A stretch of 10,969 nt of DNA from Bacteroidota bacterium (GCA_018969565.1 JAGWYC010000046.1:1-10969), one strand, 5' to 3'. Numbered from the stretch's first letter, positions 1-7,282 are shown. Numbers and translations are program-made. Notes: generated by a model from the letters alone, not told the origin.

Positions 1-1173
1 GTTAATCCGAAGAATGAACTGGGTAAACCGCTGGTAGAACCCCTGGAACTGATTGCCAAACTGCCCGATACCTTCGCCCACCTGGTTGGTCCTGCCGCCA
101 TCGTAGGTCTGGTAAGCCTGCTGATTGTATTCCTCTGGCCCCGCGTGAAACAATCTTTCCTGAAGAAGATTCCTGCGCCCATCGTGGTACTGCTGGTGGC
201 CATACCGCTGGCTCAATATCTGGCGCTTGGAAAGAATCAACTGGTGCACTTCGACCATAACCTCGCTGAAACCCTGGAGGTGGATGTGGACTTCGGCGGA
301 ATGGCACAAACCGGCATCTTCATTAAATATGTCATCATGTTTGCCCTGGTGGGAAGTCTGGAATCGCTGCTTACCGTAAAAGCTGTGGACATGCTGGACC
401 CCTGGCACCGCAAGAGTAAAGCCAATAAAGACCTTATGGCGGTAGGCGCGGGCAATATGCTTGCCGGTGTTTTCGGCGGCCTTCCTATGATTAGTGAAGT
501 GGCCCGAAGCAGCGCCAACGTGAACAACGGAGGTCGCACCCGCTGGGCAAACTTCTTCCACGGTATTTTCATCATGATTTTCCTGATTCTCGACCTGCAA
601 TTCAACGACCTGATTCCCACTCCGGCTTTGGCCGCCATGCTGATTGGTGTTGGATTTAAGCTGGCCAGCCCGAAGGAATTTGGTCTTATGGCTAAAGTAG
701 GTACCGAACAGCTGATTATATTCTGCACCACCATCATCGTTACTCTGGCTACCGATTTGCTGATTGGCATAGGAGCCGGCATCGTGGCCAAGCTAATTAC
801 TCAGCTGGTATTCGGCGCTCCTATGGGAGCCATGTTCCGCGCCCATACCGCCCTGCATGGAAACAGCTTAAAAGTGGCAGGCGCTGCGGTGTTCAGCAAC
901 TGGCTGGGCATTAAAAAGCAACTGGTCAAGATACCGCTGTCCACCGATGCCAGCATTGATTTGAGCGCCTGCAACCTGGTTGACCACACTGTTTCCGATA
1001 ACCTGCACCACCTGCAGCGTGAATTTAAATTAGCGGGAGGCTCTTTAAAGGTTATCGGCCTCGAAGAATTCAAGTCGGCTTCCAAAAGCAAGCATGAGCA
1101 CGCTGCTCGTAATAAACCCAAAAACGGCAGGAAGAATTTGCGCGAAGCTGTAGAAAGCATTCGCAAACCGTAA
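1..1173 (+). CDS. SulP family inorganic anion transporter, 3' part (5' end outside window)
   Basis: The reading frame is open from base 1 and gives 390 residues. SulP proteins are usually about 500-560 residues, so roughly the first quarter is missing; the ATG at 145 is internal. Hydrophobic segments fill residues 1-275. The SulP core is visible as a GSLESLLTVKAVD stretch (near residues 119-131), followed by NKDLMAVGAGN, an FGGLP turn and a TRWANFFHG segment. The last ~115 residues form a short STAS domain, with the pattern DLSACNLVDHT followed by GGSLKVIGL, and a Lys/Arg-rich tail. SulP proteins carry sulfate, bicarbonate or other anions across the inner membrane with H+ or Na+; the STAS domain lies in the cytoplasm. 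Bacteroidota SulPs are often considered bicarbonate carriers because they sit beside carbonic anhydrases, but no such gene is visible here, so the substrate is open. Confidence 0.93.
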   Translation, partial: VNPKNELGKPLVEPLELIAKLPDTFAHLVGPAAIVGLVSLLIVFLWPRVKQSFLKKIPAPIVVLLVAIPLAQYLALGKNQLVHFDHNLAETLEVDVDFGGMAQTGIFIKYVIMFALVGSLESLLTVKAVDMLDPWHRKSKANKDLMAVGAGNMLAGVFGGLPMISEVARSSANVNNGGRTRWANFFHGIFIMIFLILDLQFNDLIPTPALAAMLIGVGFKLASPKEFGLMAKVGTEQLIIFCTTIIVTLATDLLIGIGAGIVAKLITQLVFGAPMGAMFRAHTALHGNSLKVAGAAVFSNWLGIKKQLVKIPLSTDASIDLSACNLVDHTVSDNLHHLQREFKLAGGSLKVIGLEEFKSASKSKHEHAARNKPKNGRKNLREAVESIRKP

Positions 1174-1191
1174 TCCCGGAGGTTTGGCCTG

Positions 1192-1220
1192 GGAAGTCCA
1201 GGGCTTAGCCCTGGGCTTCC
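1192..1220. terminator. Strong hairpin between convergent SulP and ABC-F genes
   Basis: Bases 1192-1204 pair with 1208-1220: a 13-bp stem with a single T:G wobble (1197/1215) and a 3-base loop (1205-1207). The loop is exactly the stop codon of the ABC-F gene, and the right arm encodes its last four residues (EAQG). It also lies 18 bases after the SulP stop. Neither strand has a clear T-tract after the stem, so it is not a textbook intrinsic terminator. A two-way transcript-end hairpin or 3'-end stabiliser is the likely role. Confidence 0.5.
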
Positions 1221-3118
1221 ATCCAGGCTTCCAGCAAAAAGTCGTAATCCTTCTGCAATTGCCCAATCTGCTTGCCTAGCCCTTCATATTCCTGACCAAG
1301 TTTCCCTACCAGGGCCAAATCAGCGGCAACCGCAGGATCGGCCAGTCTTGACTCCATTTCGGCACGGGCGGCTTTAAGTTCATCCAGACGATGCTGCATA
1401 GCCTCCAGCTCTTTCTCCATCTTGCCGAGTTTGTTTTTTTCTTCGGAAGTTTTGGCGGGCGACGGCGAAGTAGTCTGCTTTTCCGTCTTCAGCGGTTTGG
1501 GTTCCTGAGCCGCCAGCATTTCCTGTCTGCGCGCAAACCACTCGTTGAATTCAGGATAGGAGCCGGGATACTCTTTAATCAGGCCATCTTCCACATACCA
1601 TATTTTGTTGGCTACTTCTGAAACGAAATAGCGGTCGTGGCTTACCAGCACAAAGCTGCCTTTATAGTTCTTCAATGCTTCGGCCAGCAAGCCTGAACTT
1701 TGAATATCCAGGTGGTTCGTAGGTTCGTCAAGCAGCAGCAGATTACTCTCCTGCACCAGCGTTTTAGCCAGTGCCACACGGGCCTTTTCGCCACCACTCA
1801 GCAGCTTAATCTTCTTGAATACCGAATCGCCCGTAAACAGGAAGCAACCCAATACTGTGCGCACCTCCCGCTCGGTGAGCAAAGGCGCTGCATGACCGAG
1901 TTCATCCAGCAGATTTCGGCTGAGGTTCAGACTCTCCAACTGATGCTGTGCATAGAAGGCCGTGTCCACCTGATAACCGATTTCCACGGAGCCCCCATGA
2001 CTTTCAGTGCCGTTGATGATGCGCAGCAGGGTGGATTTACCAATGCCGTTAGCCCCAATGAAAGCAATCTTGTCGCCGCGTAATACCTGAGCCTCTCCGC
2101 CTTTCAGCACAGTTTGCGCTCCGTATGCCTTGGTGATGTCCTTCAGGTGAATGAGCATCTTGCCGGGTGTGCGCTTGGTTTTGAAGTCGAGCTTTAATAC
2201 CACGCCATCTTCAATCACTTCCTCTACACGTTCCAGCTTTTCCAGTTGTTTCACACGCGACTGAACCGCGGTTGCCTTGGACGCTTTATAGCGGAAACGC
2301 TCAATGAAGCGCTGCTGCTGTTTGATGTATTGCTGCTGGTTTTCGAAGCGGCGCTGCTGCATGGCATCGCGTTCCTGCTTCTGCTCCAGATATTCGAAAT
2401 AGTTTCCGGTGTAATGGTACAACTGCTGATGGGCGATTTCCACCACACGGGTGACCACGCGATCCATGAAGAATCGGTCGTGCGATACAATTACGAAGGT
2501 GCCGCGGTATTCGCTGAGGTATTCTTCCAGCCACTCAATACTGGGCATATCCAGGTGGTTGGTGGGTTCGTCAAGCAGCAGCAAATCGGGTTGCTGAAGC
2601 AGCAGTTTGGCCAGCATCACGCGCATGCGCCAGCCTCCGCTGAAGGATTGCAGGGGCTGATTCAGTTGCCAGGTTTCAAAACCAAGACCTTCGAGGATCT
2701 TTTCGGCCTCATTGTCCAGTTCATAGCCGCCCAGGGTGCCAAACTCTTCCTGCTTTTCGGCAAGGAGATTCAGGGTTTTATCGCTGTGGTCGGTTTCGAT
2801 TTGAACCAGCAGTTCATTGATTTCCTTTTCCAGTTGCACCAAGCGCCCGAGTCCTTGTCTGGCTACCTGGAGGATAGGTTCAGCAGACTCATAGGAAAGC
2901 ATATCCTGATTCAGGAAGCCGATGGTGAGGCCACCGGTTTTATTCATGATGCCTTCGCGGAGTTCGTATTCACCGGAAATCAAACGCAGGAGGGTAGATT
3001 TTCCCGTGCCGTTCTTGCCGACAAGGCCAATTTTCTCGCCGGGCTTAATATGCCATGAGGCGTTGCGGTACAGGTATCTGCCGGCAAATTCGAAGCTAAA
3101 ATCGGTAAGCGCTAACAC
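1205..3118 (-). CDS. ABC-F family ATPase (ribosome-associated type, two ABC domains)
   Basis: This 637-residue protein has two ATP-binding cassettes and no membrane segments, the ABC-F layout. Cassette 1: Walker A GKNGTGKST (34-42), signature FSGGWRMRV (159-167), Walker B with DEPTNHLD (catalytic Glu184), switch His213. Cassette 2: Walker A GANGIGKST (355-363), signature LSGGEKARV (440-448), Walker B with Glu465, switch His494. A charged, Gln-rich linker (about 240-318) separates them; in this family it reaches towards the ribosomal peptidyl-transferase centre. Residues ~557-630 form a coiled coil, as in Uup/YheS-type members. ABC-F proteins bind the ribosomal E site to relieve stalling or, in some lineages, antibiotic block; no resistance role can be read here. 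The start is GTG at 3118: no in-frame ATG fits, and MLALTDFSFEF matches the usual first beta strand. The gene lies 92 bp downstream of the UbiA gene on the same strand and may be read through from it. Confidence 0.95.
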   Translation of the reverse strand: MLALTDFSFEFAGRYLYRNASWHIKPGEKIGLVGKNGTGKSTLLRLISGEYELREGIMNKTGGLTIGFLNQDMLSYESAEPILQVARQGLGRLVQLEKEINELLVQIETDHSDKTLNLLAEKQEEFGTLGGYELDNEAEKILEGLGFETWQLNQPLQSFSGGWRMRVMLAKLLLQQPDLLLLDEPTNHLDMPSIEWLEEYLSEYRGTFVIVSHDRFFMDRVVTRVVEIAHQQLYHYTGNYFEYLEQKQERDAMQQRRFENQQQYIKQQQRFIERFRYKASKATAVQSRVKQLEKLERVEEVIEDGVVLKLDFKTKRTPGKMLIHLKDITKAYGAQTVLKGGEAQVLRGDKIAFIGANGIGKSTLLRIINGTESHGGSVEIGYQVDTAFYAQHQLESLNLSRNLLDELGHAAPLLTEREVRTVLGCFLFTGDSVFKKIKLLSGGEKARVALAKTLVQESNLLLLDEPTNHLDIQSSGLLAEALKNYKGSFVLVSHDRYFVSEVANKIWYVEDGLIKEYPGSYPEFNEWFARRQEMLAAQEPKPLKTEKQTTSPSPAKTSEEKNKLGKMEKELEAMQHRLDELKAARAEMESRLADPAVAADLALVGKLGQEYEGLGKQIGQLQKDYDFLLEAWMEAQG

Positions 3119-3135
3119 GTTTTGGAAAAGGGCTT

Positions 3136-3143
3136 CAAAGTTC
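3136..3143 (-). promoter_or_regulatory. Weak candidate -7 box upstream of ABC-F
   Basis: On the minus strand this reads GAACTTTG, one base off the Bacteroidota -7 consensus TAnnTTTG, and ends 17 bases before the GTG start. No convincing -33 TTG element is seen at 19-21 bases upstream. The 3119-3210 gap also holds a 6-bp inverted repeat (TCTGAA, 3166-3171; TTCAGA, 3179-3184) without a T-tract. The ABC-F gene may have its own promoter, be read from the ruvX operon, or both. Confidence 0.25.
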
Positions 3144-3210
3144 GTGAAAAAAGTTGGGTGAAGTATCTGAACGGCAGATTCAGAAGATTGTCCTTATAGC
3201 TCCTGCTGCC

Positions 3211-4095
3211 TCACACCCAGATAACGGCAAGTAATCCGAAGATCATGAGCCGTTTGATGGTTTGGGAGGAGGGCCCGGCGGTCTGACTGCGCAGCAGCGT
3301 GACGGCCTGATGCAGGATGCCCAGGGAGGCAAGGGCCACGTGCAGCCGGAACATCCATCCGCCAGGATGGAAGACCGCCAGGGCCAGAGCAACCCCAAAA
3401 GCCAGGCACAAAGTCAACGCCGCCAGTTTCAACGTCCGGGCCGAACCGTAAACCACAGCCATAGTGCGAAGCCCCGCGCGCTCATCCCCTTCCCTGTCGT
3501 CCACGTCTTTAACCCATTCCCGCGACAGATTCAGCAAAAAAGCCATCATCGTAAACTCACTGAAGGGCAGCACCGAAGCATCTTCCAGCCCTTTGCGGGA
3601 AACAAATACCACCGCGCCGGTAAGCAGCGCCACTAAAATATTCCCCGCAGGAGGCATCCCTTTGAGGTCGCTGCTGTAGAAGAACAAGAGCAGGTTCACC
3701 GCCACCGTAAACAGAAAAAAGGCCATATCCACCATCCATGATGCACCGATGGAAAGCGCCAGCAGAATGCCATACACGATCCAGGCGGTACGAGGACGAA
3801 TCACCGTGCCTACCACACAACGCTCCGGCTTGTTTACCGCATCCGCTGCCTGCCCTTCAATATCATTCACCACATTGCCTGCAGCAGCGGCAGAAAGCGT
3901 AGCCAGAATCAGGAAACCGGCATCCGTCCAACGCAACAGGTCGGGATTCAGGGTGTACAGGCTGTGCAGGAACTTTTCCAAACCAACATCCATCCAGCCC
4001 GCGCCCTTGGCCATGAACAATACCTGCGTAAGCAGGATGATCAGCAGGTTTACGGGCCGAACTATCTGAATCAGGGCGCGGAACTTCGCATTCAA
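3211..4095 (-). CDS. UbiA-family membrane prenyltransferase (GGGP geranylgeranyltransferase-like)
   Basis: A 294-residue polytopic membrane protein with seven to nine hydrophobic segments. UbiA enzymes move a prenyl chain from prenyl diphosphate to an acceptor, using two Asp-rich loops that hold Mg-diphosphate. Loop 2 is intact: KDVDDREGD (196-204), followed by AGLRTM. Loop 1 is NDIEGQAAD (77-85): Asp78 and Asp85 fit NDxxDxxxD, but the middle Asp is Gly81, with Glu80 beside it. The form resembles Bacteroidota proteins annotated as geranylgeranylglycerol-phosphate geranylgeranyltransferase; the acceptor cannot be told from sequence, and a quinone or other lipid is equally possible. The start is TTG at 4095, overlapping the def stop as TTGA. 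It is preferred because the family begins with a short basic segment before helix 1 (IVRPVNLLI), and the next Met (28) would remove that helix. It is third in the ruvX-def operon. Confidence 0.88.
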   Translation of the reverse strand: MNAKFRALIQIVRPVNLLIILLTQVLFMAKGAGWMDVGLEKFLHSLYTLNPDLLRWTDAGFLILATLSAAAAGNVVNDIEGQAADAVNKPERCVVGTVIRPRTAWIVYGILLALSIGASWMVDMAFFLFTVAVNLLLFFYSSDLKGMPPAGNILVALLTGAVVFVSRKGLEDASVLPFSEFTMMAFLLNLSREWVKDVDDREGDERAGLRTMAVVYGSARTLKLAALTLCLAFGVALALAVFHPGGWMFRLHVALASLGILHQAVTLLRSQTAGPSSQTIKRLMIFGLLAVIWV

Positions 4096-4646
4096 CGTGA
4101 TTTCGGGAATTTCATGCGGTAGGAAACATTCACCCTGCCAACGCTGATGTTGCTCAGCCGTCCTTTGAGCAGGTTACGCTTCAGCGGAGAGATGCGGTCC
4201 GTGAACAGCACCCCTTCTATATGGTCGTATTCGTGCTGGATGATGCGGGCAGCCATGCCATCGAATACGGCCTCGTGCTCGCGAAACTGCTCGTCCTGAT
4301 AGCGTATGCGCAGCTTCGCATGGCGGCTCACAGGCTCCCGCACCTGGGGAATGCTCAGACAGCCTTCTTCAAAACTCCATTTATCATCAAACTCTTCCAG
4401 AATGATGGGGTTGATGAAGGTCTGTTTGAAATCAACCGGATCGATCTCGTCAATTTCGCTGCCATCCACCACAAAAAGCCGGATGGGCAGGCCGATCTGA
4501 GGCGCTGCCAGACCAATGCCGTTGCTGGAATACATGGTTTCGTACATGTTGGCAATCAGTTCCTTCAGGCCCGGATAATCAGGGCTGATGGGCTCCGCCT
4601 TCTGGCGCAACACCGGACTACCGTAAGCGTAAATGGGAAGAATCAT
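4092..4646 (-). CDS. def: Peptide deformylase
   Basis: A 184-residue peptide deformylase, the metalloenzyme that removes the formyl group from the N-terminal Met of new proteins in the cytoplasm. All three family motifs are present: motif I GIGLAAPQ (43-50), motif II EGCLS (94-98) with metal ligand Cys96, and motif III QHEYDH (137-142) with metal ligands His138 and His142 and catalytic Glu139. Length is normal for Bacteroidota, with a short basic C-terminal tail. The start ATG (4646) overlaps the ruvX stop as ATGA, and its own TGA overlaps the TTG of the next gene, so translation of all three is probably coupled. No defects are seen, and the gene is presumably essential. Confidence 0.98.
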   Translation of the reverse strand: MILPIYAYGSPVLRQKAEPISPDYPGLKELIANMYETMYSSNGIGLAAPQIGLPIRLFVVDGSEIDEIDPVDFKQTFINPIILEEFDDKWSFEEGCLSIPQVREPVSRHAKLRIRYQDEQFREHEAVFDGMAARIIQHEYDHIEGVLFTDRISPLKRNLLKGRLSNISVGRVNVSYRMKFPKSR

Positions 4647-5059
4647 GACTGCTGCTGCAAATACACCTGCAATAATAATACGGCGCTCACCGTGTCGGTA
4701 AGCCCTTTTTCGCGGCGTTTCGACTTCTTCACCCCCGAGGCTACCAGCGAAAAACGTGCTTCCCTGCTGGATAACCGCTCGTCTATGTAGTGGATGGGGA
4801 TATCCGGAAAAGCCTGCTGCAGTGCAATGGCAAAGGCCTGCACGGGCGCGGTAGCATGGGTATCTGAACCATCGAAGCGCGTAGGCATGCCCAACACAAA
4901 ATCAGTGACAGGCTCTTTCGCGCAATACGCCTGGATCCAGGCCATCAGGCCGGTGGTTTCCTGAGCGCCCAGGGGCGTGGCCACAATCCGCAGCGGATCG
5001 CTCACCGCAATACCGGTGCGACGCAAACCGTAATCAAAAGCCAAAACCCGCGACATCAT
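4643..5059 (-). CDS. ruvX: Putative pre-16S rRNA nuclease RuvX/YqgF (Holliday junction resolvase-like fold)
   Basis: A 138-residue RNase H-like protein of the YqgF/RuvX family, which matures the 5' end of 16S rRNA and was earlier predicted to be a Holliday junction resolvase. The acidic residues expected in the active site are visible: Asp9 in the first strand (LAFDYG, followed by RRTGIAVSD), Glu94 in YIDERLSS, and Asp122 in GLTDTVSAVLLLQ. The middle motif LGMPTRFDGS (56-65) is also typical. Two ATGs in tandem (5059 and 5056) could both start translation; family alignment places the conserved M-S/A-R at either. It heads the ruvX-def-UbiA operon, ends in a 4-base overlap with def, and is preceded by a predicted promoter and a 7-bp tandem repeat. 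Confidence 0.96.
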   Translation of the reverse strand: MMSRVLAFDYGLRRTGIAVSDPLRIVATPLGAQETTGLMAWIQAYCAKEPVTDFVLGMPTRFDGSDTHATAPVQAFAIALQQAFPDIPIHYIDERLSSREARFSLVASGVKKSKRREKGLTDTVSAVLLLQVYLQQQS

Positions 5060-5064
5060 TACTT

Positions 5065-5072
5065 CAAAGTTA
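5065..5072 (-). promoter_or_regulatory. Predicted ruvX operon -7 promoter box
   Basis: The minus strand reads TAACTTTG, an exact match to the Bacteroidota -7 consensus TAnnTTTG. Only five bases (AAGTA) separate it from the ruvX ATG, so transcription would begin within about two bases of the start codon. The first two bases of the box (5071-5072) belong to the neighbouring tandem repeat, which fills the position where a -33 element would lie. No TTG is found at the usual 19-21 base spacing. Confidence 0.5.
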
Positions 5073-5112
5073 AGTGGTAAGTGGTAAGTGATAAGTGGTA
5101 AGTGGTAAGTGC
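5071..5112. repeat. Six-copy 7-bp tandem repeat, unit TAAGTGG
   Basis: Six heptamers run without gaps: TAAGTGG, TAAGTGG, TAAGTGA, TAAGTGG, TAAGTGG, TAAGTGC. Only the last base varies, in units 3 and 6. The array ends inside the predicted ruvX -7 box and covers the whole -33 region of that promoter on the minus strand. Simple repeats of this kind can change copy number by slippage. The remaining gap, 5113-5245, shows no RNA gene and no convincing terminator, only a loose AGCCAT/ATGGCT pairing just after the oxidase stop. Confidence 0.95.
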
Positions 5113-5245
5113 CTGAAATAGGTTGATAGTACTAAGAGGACTTATCTGGTTCTATGAATCATGAATGAAGGGCAATCAATACAACTTTTGTTGGGCCGTT
5201 GAATGCGTGCATTTCAGCCATGAACAAATGGTGCAATAGATGGCT

Positions 5246-6862
5246 TTATATCGTGCTTTTCGCCAGCGCAACGGGCGCATTGTCCACATATTCCGACAAA
5301 CCGGTTTCATCCAGAAACTTGTTGGAAAACACCTGTGCCATTTCCTTGCTCAGCAGGGCGCTGCGGTATTCCCGCCAGCGTTTCGCCTTTTCGCCGTACA
5401 TATATTCTATAATTCCGGGATAGGCCCAGTCGGCTGTCTTTCCCCAATGCATGGTAAAGGGAATCTGATTACCCTGCAACACCTGAATGCTGCGCTTGCA
5501 GAAAGCCTGCAGGCTTAAATCCTTCTTTTTCGCCCTCCAGATAACGCCGTCAATTTCCAACATACAAGTGTATGGGAAGGCCGGACATCCCAGCAAGGCC
5601 TCTGATTTCCTGATAAAACGCATGGCAAAGAGGCCGGGGACAGGTCCTTCATTGCGGCACAGGGCGCTCAGCAATTCATAGGCCTTCACCGCCTTGTCTA
5701 AAGGCACGCAAAACTCACAGGCAAATGCCGGACCCTGTTGCAGGGAATCAAAGAAAATCTCTGCATGAGTGCCTGTTACAGGGGTATTGGGGTCGGCATT
5801 TTCAGGTGGCAACGCCGCCCCTTCCAACATCCTGCTCAAGGCCGGGATGCGGTTAGGAATCCGCCCAATGATATTTCCCATGCCCGCAATAAATTCGGTG
5901 TAAAGCGCCTTGCGTACCCTGGGTATCGGATCGGGATAATCCTTCCGGTAGGGTTTCTTGTAAATGATTTCAGCCCGCAGTTGCGCGTCATGTCGGTATG
6001 GATTCATGAACACCTTGAAATGATGGGGCATGTTGGGTTTCCCGAGCGCATCTACTTCTCCCGGAATACGGAAACTGGAATTGCGGAAATCCAGGGTTCC
6101 GGCCAGGCGGAATGCTTCAGCCCTGTCCAGGCTGGTCACATAGCGATTCAGGAGGAACAGGTCTTCCACCTCAATCACAATACCGTGGATGAATCCGAAC
6201 GAACCCAAACCTACCAGTGCAGCGTGGAACAGTTCATCGTTGCGAATCACTCGGGCCCTGATTTGCGCGGCAAAGGCATCGCTCAGGGCCGACTTAGAGG
6301 CCGGCTCAAGGTATACAATGTCGTTCGGCCCCGGTCCGATAATCAGGTTCAGCCCCACCACATAATCCTGCATGGAGCCAACATCATGGGCCGATCCGTG
6401 CACTCCGGTGGAAATACAACCGGCAATGGTTTGCCCATTGCTGGCACCACTGGTTTTTAATGACTTGCCAAAGGTGAAGAGGTAATTGTTGATCTCCTTA
6501 ACCCGCGTACCACACTGAAAGAAAAATAGGTTTTCTGACTTGTAACTGCTTTGTGCATGGACATCAGCAACAGAAATGGCCCGGCGCAGGTTCATGCCAC
6601 GGTTGAAGTGCATGTGGGTATCGTGCTGCCCGATATGGTTCAGCGACCAGGATGAGCCGATGGCCCGGAAGCCCTCGCCCTTTGCCCGCACCATGTCCAG
6701 AAGCCGCTGTATCTCCGCCGCCGCATCGTTGTAGCATTGAAAGAAATCTGCCTGCTCCAGCCTGCCGTCAATGCTTGTACTGTGCATGTATTCAGCCGGC
6801 CAGGGACCGTTCTTGTGTAAAGTATCGTACTCCGTGATTTTACGTGTGATCGTAGTAGCCAT
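5246..6862 (-). CDS. FAD-dependent oxidoreductase, VAO fold with aldonolactone-oxidase-type C-terminal domain
   Basis: This 538-residue protein has a PCMH-type FAD domain: AIGSSWSLN (67-75) for the pyrophosphate loop, then TSGASNGQTIAGCISTGVHGSA (138-158, conserved core IAGCISTGVHGS). The C-terminal half matches D-arabinono-1,4-lactone oxidase/alditol oxidase proteins, with EFCVPLD, a MRF segment and the conserved HWGK (472-475) close to the flavin. Family members oxidise sugar lactones or polyols with O2; the substrate here is unknown, and a steroid- or aldose-type oxidase is possible. The position of the flavin-linking His of alditol oxidase is Trp72, so FAD is probably bound without a covalent link. 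There is no signal peptide, so it is likely cytoplasmic. The ATG at 6862 is 11 bases after the lipoprotein stop, so the two are probably co-transcribed. Two other ATGs nearby (6870, 6866) are out of frame. Confidence 0.85.
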   Translation of the reverse strand: MATTITRKITEYDTLHKNGPWPAEYMHSTSIDGRLEQADFFQCYNDAAAEIQRLLDMVRAKGEGFRAIGSSWSLNHIGQHDTHMHFNRGMNLRRAISVADVHAQSSYKSENLFFFQCGTRVKEINNYLFTFGKSLKTSGASNGQTIAGCISTGVHGSAHDVGSMQDYVVGLNLIIGPGPNDIVYLEPASKSALSDAFAAQIRARVIRNDELFHAALVGLGSFGFIHGIVIEVEDLFLLNRYVTSLDRAEAFRLAGTLDFRNSSFRIPGEVDALGKPNMPHHFKVFMNPYRHDAQLRAEIIYKKPYRKDYPDPIPRVRKALYTEFIAGMGNIIGRIPNRIPALSRMLEGAALPPENADPNTPVTGTHAEIFFDSLQQGPAFACEFCVPLDKAVKAYELLSALCRNEGPVPGLFAMRFIRKSEALLGCPAFPYTCMLEIDGVIWRAKKKDLSLQAFCKRSIQVLQGNQIPFTMHWGKTADWAYPGIIEYMYGEKAKRWREYRSALLSKEMAQVFSNKFLDETGLSEYVDNAPVALAKSTI

Positions 6863-6873
6863 ACATCCATGAA

Positions 6874-7215
6874 TTATTTAGTGGCGCATACATATTTGAT
6901 GCGGATGGTTCTGCGTGAACCGATGGTGAAGAAATACCGCAGGCTGCCGCCAAGGGTATTGAGGTATTCCACAGAATAAAAACCACAGTCACCACAAGGT
7001 TTTTCCTGCAACCAGAACTGCTGCCATGACTTGCTCCGTATCACGGTGTCCAGCGTGTGCACTTCCCTGTCAGCATAAAACCCGTTCCCGCTTGGTGTTA
7101 CCTGACGGTATATGGCATCGCGGTTCACCACCCTTACCGAATAGCACGCAGTAAGCAAGGTCGTGGCAAGGATGAGCAGAACTTTTGGAAAGAAAGGTGT
7201 AATCTGATGAGGCAT
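6874..7215 (-). CDS. Small predicted lipoprotein, possibly Bor-like
   Basis: A 113-residue protein starting at ATG 7215. Residues 1-24 form a lipoprotein signal: a short polar start, the hydrophobic run VLLILATTLLTAC, and a lipobox LLTAC with Cys24 as the lipidated residue, followed by YSVRVV. Cysteines occur late (CGDCG and the penultimate KYVC). The end, with a YFFTIGSRRTIRIKYVC segment, loosely recalls the closing part of Bor/Iss-type lipoproteins (a xTLG turn, beta strands, then Cys), but I cannot confirm membership by eye. The frame extends to a TTG at 7272, but that would put 19 polar residues before the signal peptide and would overlap the predicted promoter. It is probably anchored in the outer or inner membrane and is likely co-transcribed with the FAD oxidase 11 bases downstream. 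Function unknown. Confidence 0.8.
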   Translation of the reverse strand: MPHQITPFFPKVLLILATTLLTACYSVRVVNRDAIYRQVTPSGNGFYADREVHTLDTVIRSKSWQQFWLQEKPCGDCGFYSVEYLNTLGGSLRYFFTIGSRRTIRIKYVCATK

Positions 7216-7241
7216 GGGTATCAGTTGTTTGAAGGATGAAT

Positions 7242-7272
7242 CAAGATTAAGAATAAATACCTGATAAAACAA
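7242..7272 (-). promoter_or_regulatory. Predicted promoter of lipoprotein-FAD oxidase pair
   Basis: On the minus strand TTG (7272-7270) is followed after 20 bases by TAATCTTG (7249-7242). This fits the Bacteroidota pattern of a -33 TTG and a -7 TAnnTTTG with 19-21 base spacing, with one mismatch in the -7 box. Transcription would start near 7238, giving a leader of about 23 bases before ATG 7215. This supports the shorter lipoprotein start. Confidence 0.5.
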
Positions 7273-7282
7273 GGCTAAGACC

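Noticed and set aside
2246..3058. Long plus-strand open frame (270 residues) opposite the ABC-F gene
   Set aside because: It lies wholly antisense to a gene with complete, well-placed ABC-F motifs; its Phe/Leu/Gln-rich product is typical of a mirrored frame.
3166..3184. Inverted repeat downstream of the UbiA gene considered as a terminator
   Set aside because: The stem is only 6 bp with a 7-base loop, is low in GC and has no T-tract after it.
5071..5112. Tandem repeat considered as a CRISPR array or iteron origin
   Set aside because: Units are 7 bp with no spacers, and there are no cas or replication genes nearby.
5738..6460. Plus-strand open frame of 240 residues opposite the FAD oxidase
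   Set aside because: It is antisense to a gene with conserved FAD motifs, and has no recognisable domain or start signal.
7216..7272. 19-residue upstream extension of the lipoprotein from a TTG
   Set aside because: It would place polar residues before the signal peptide and overlaps the predicted promoter.
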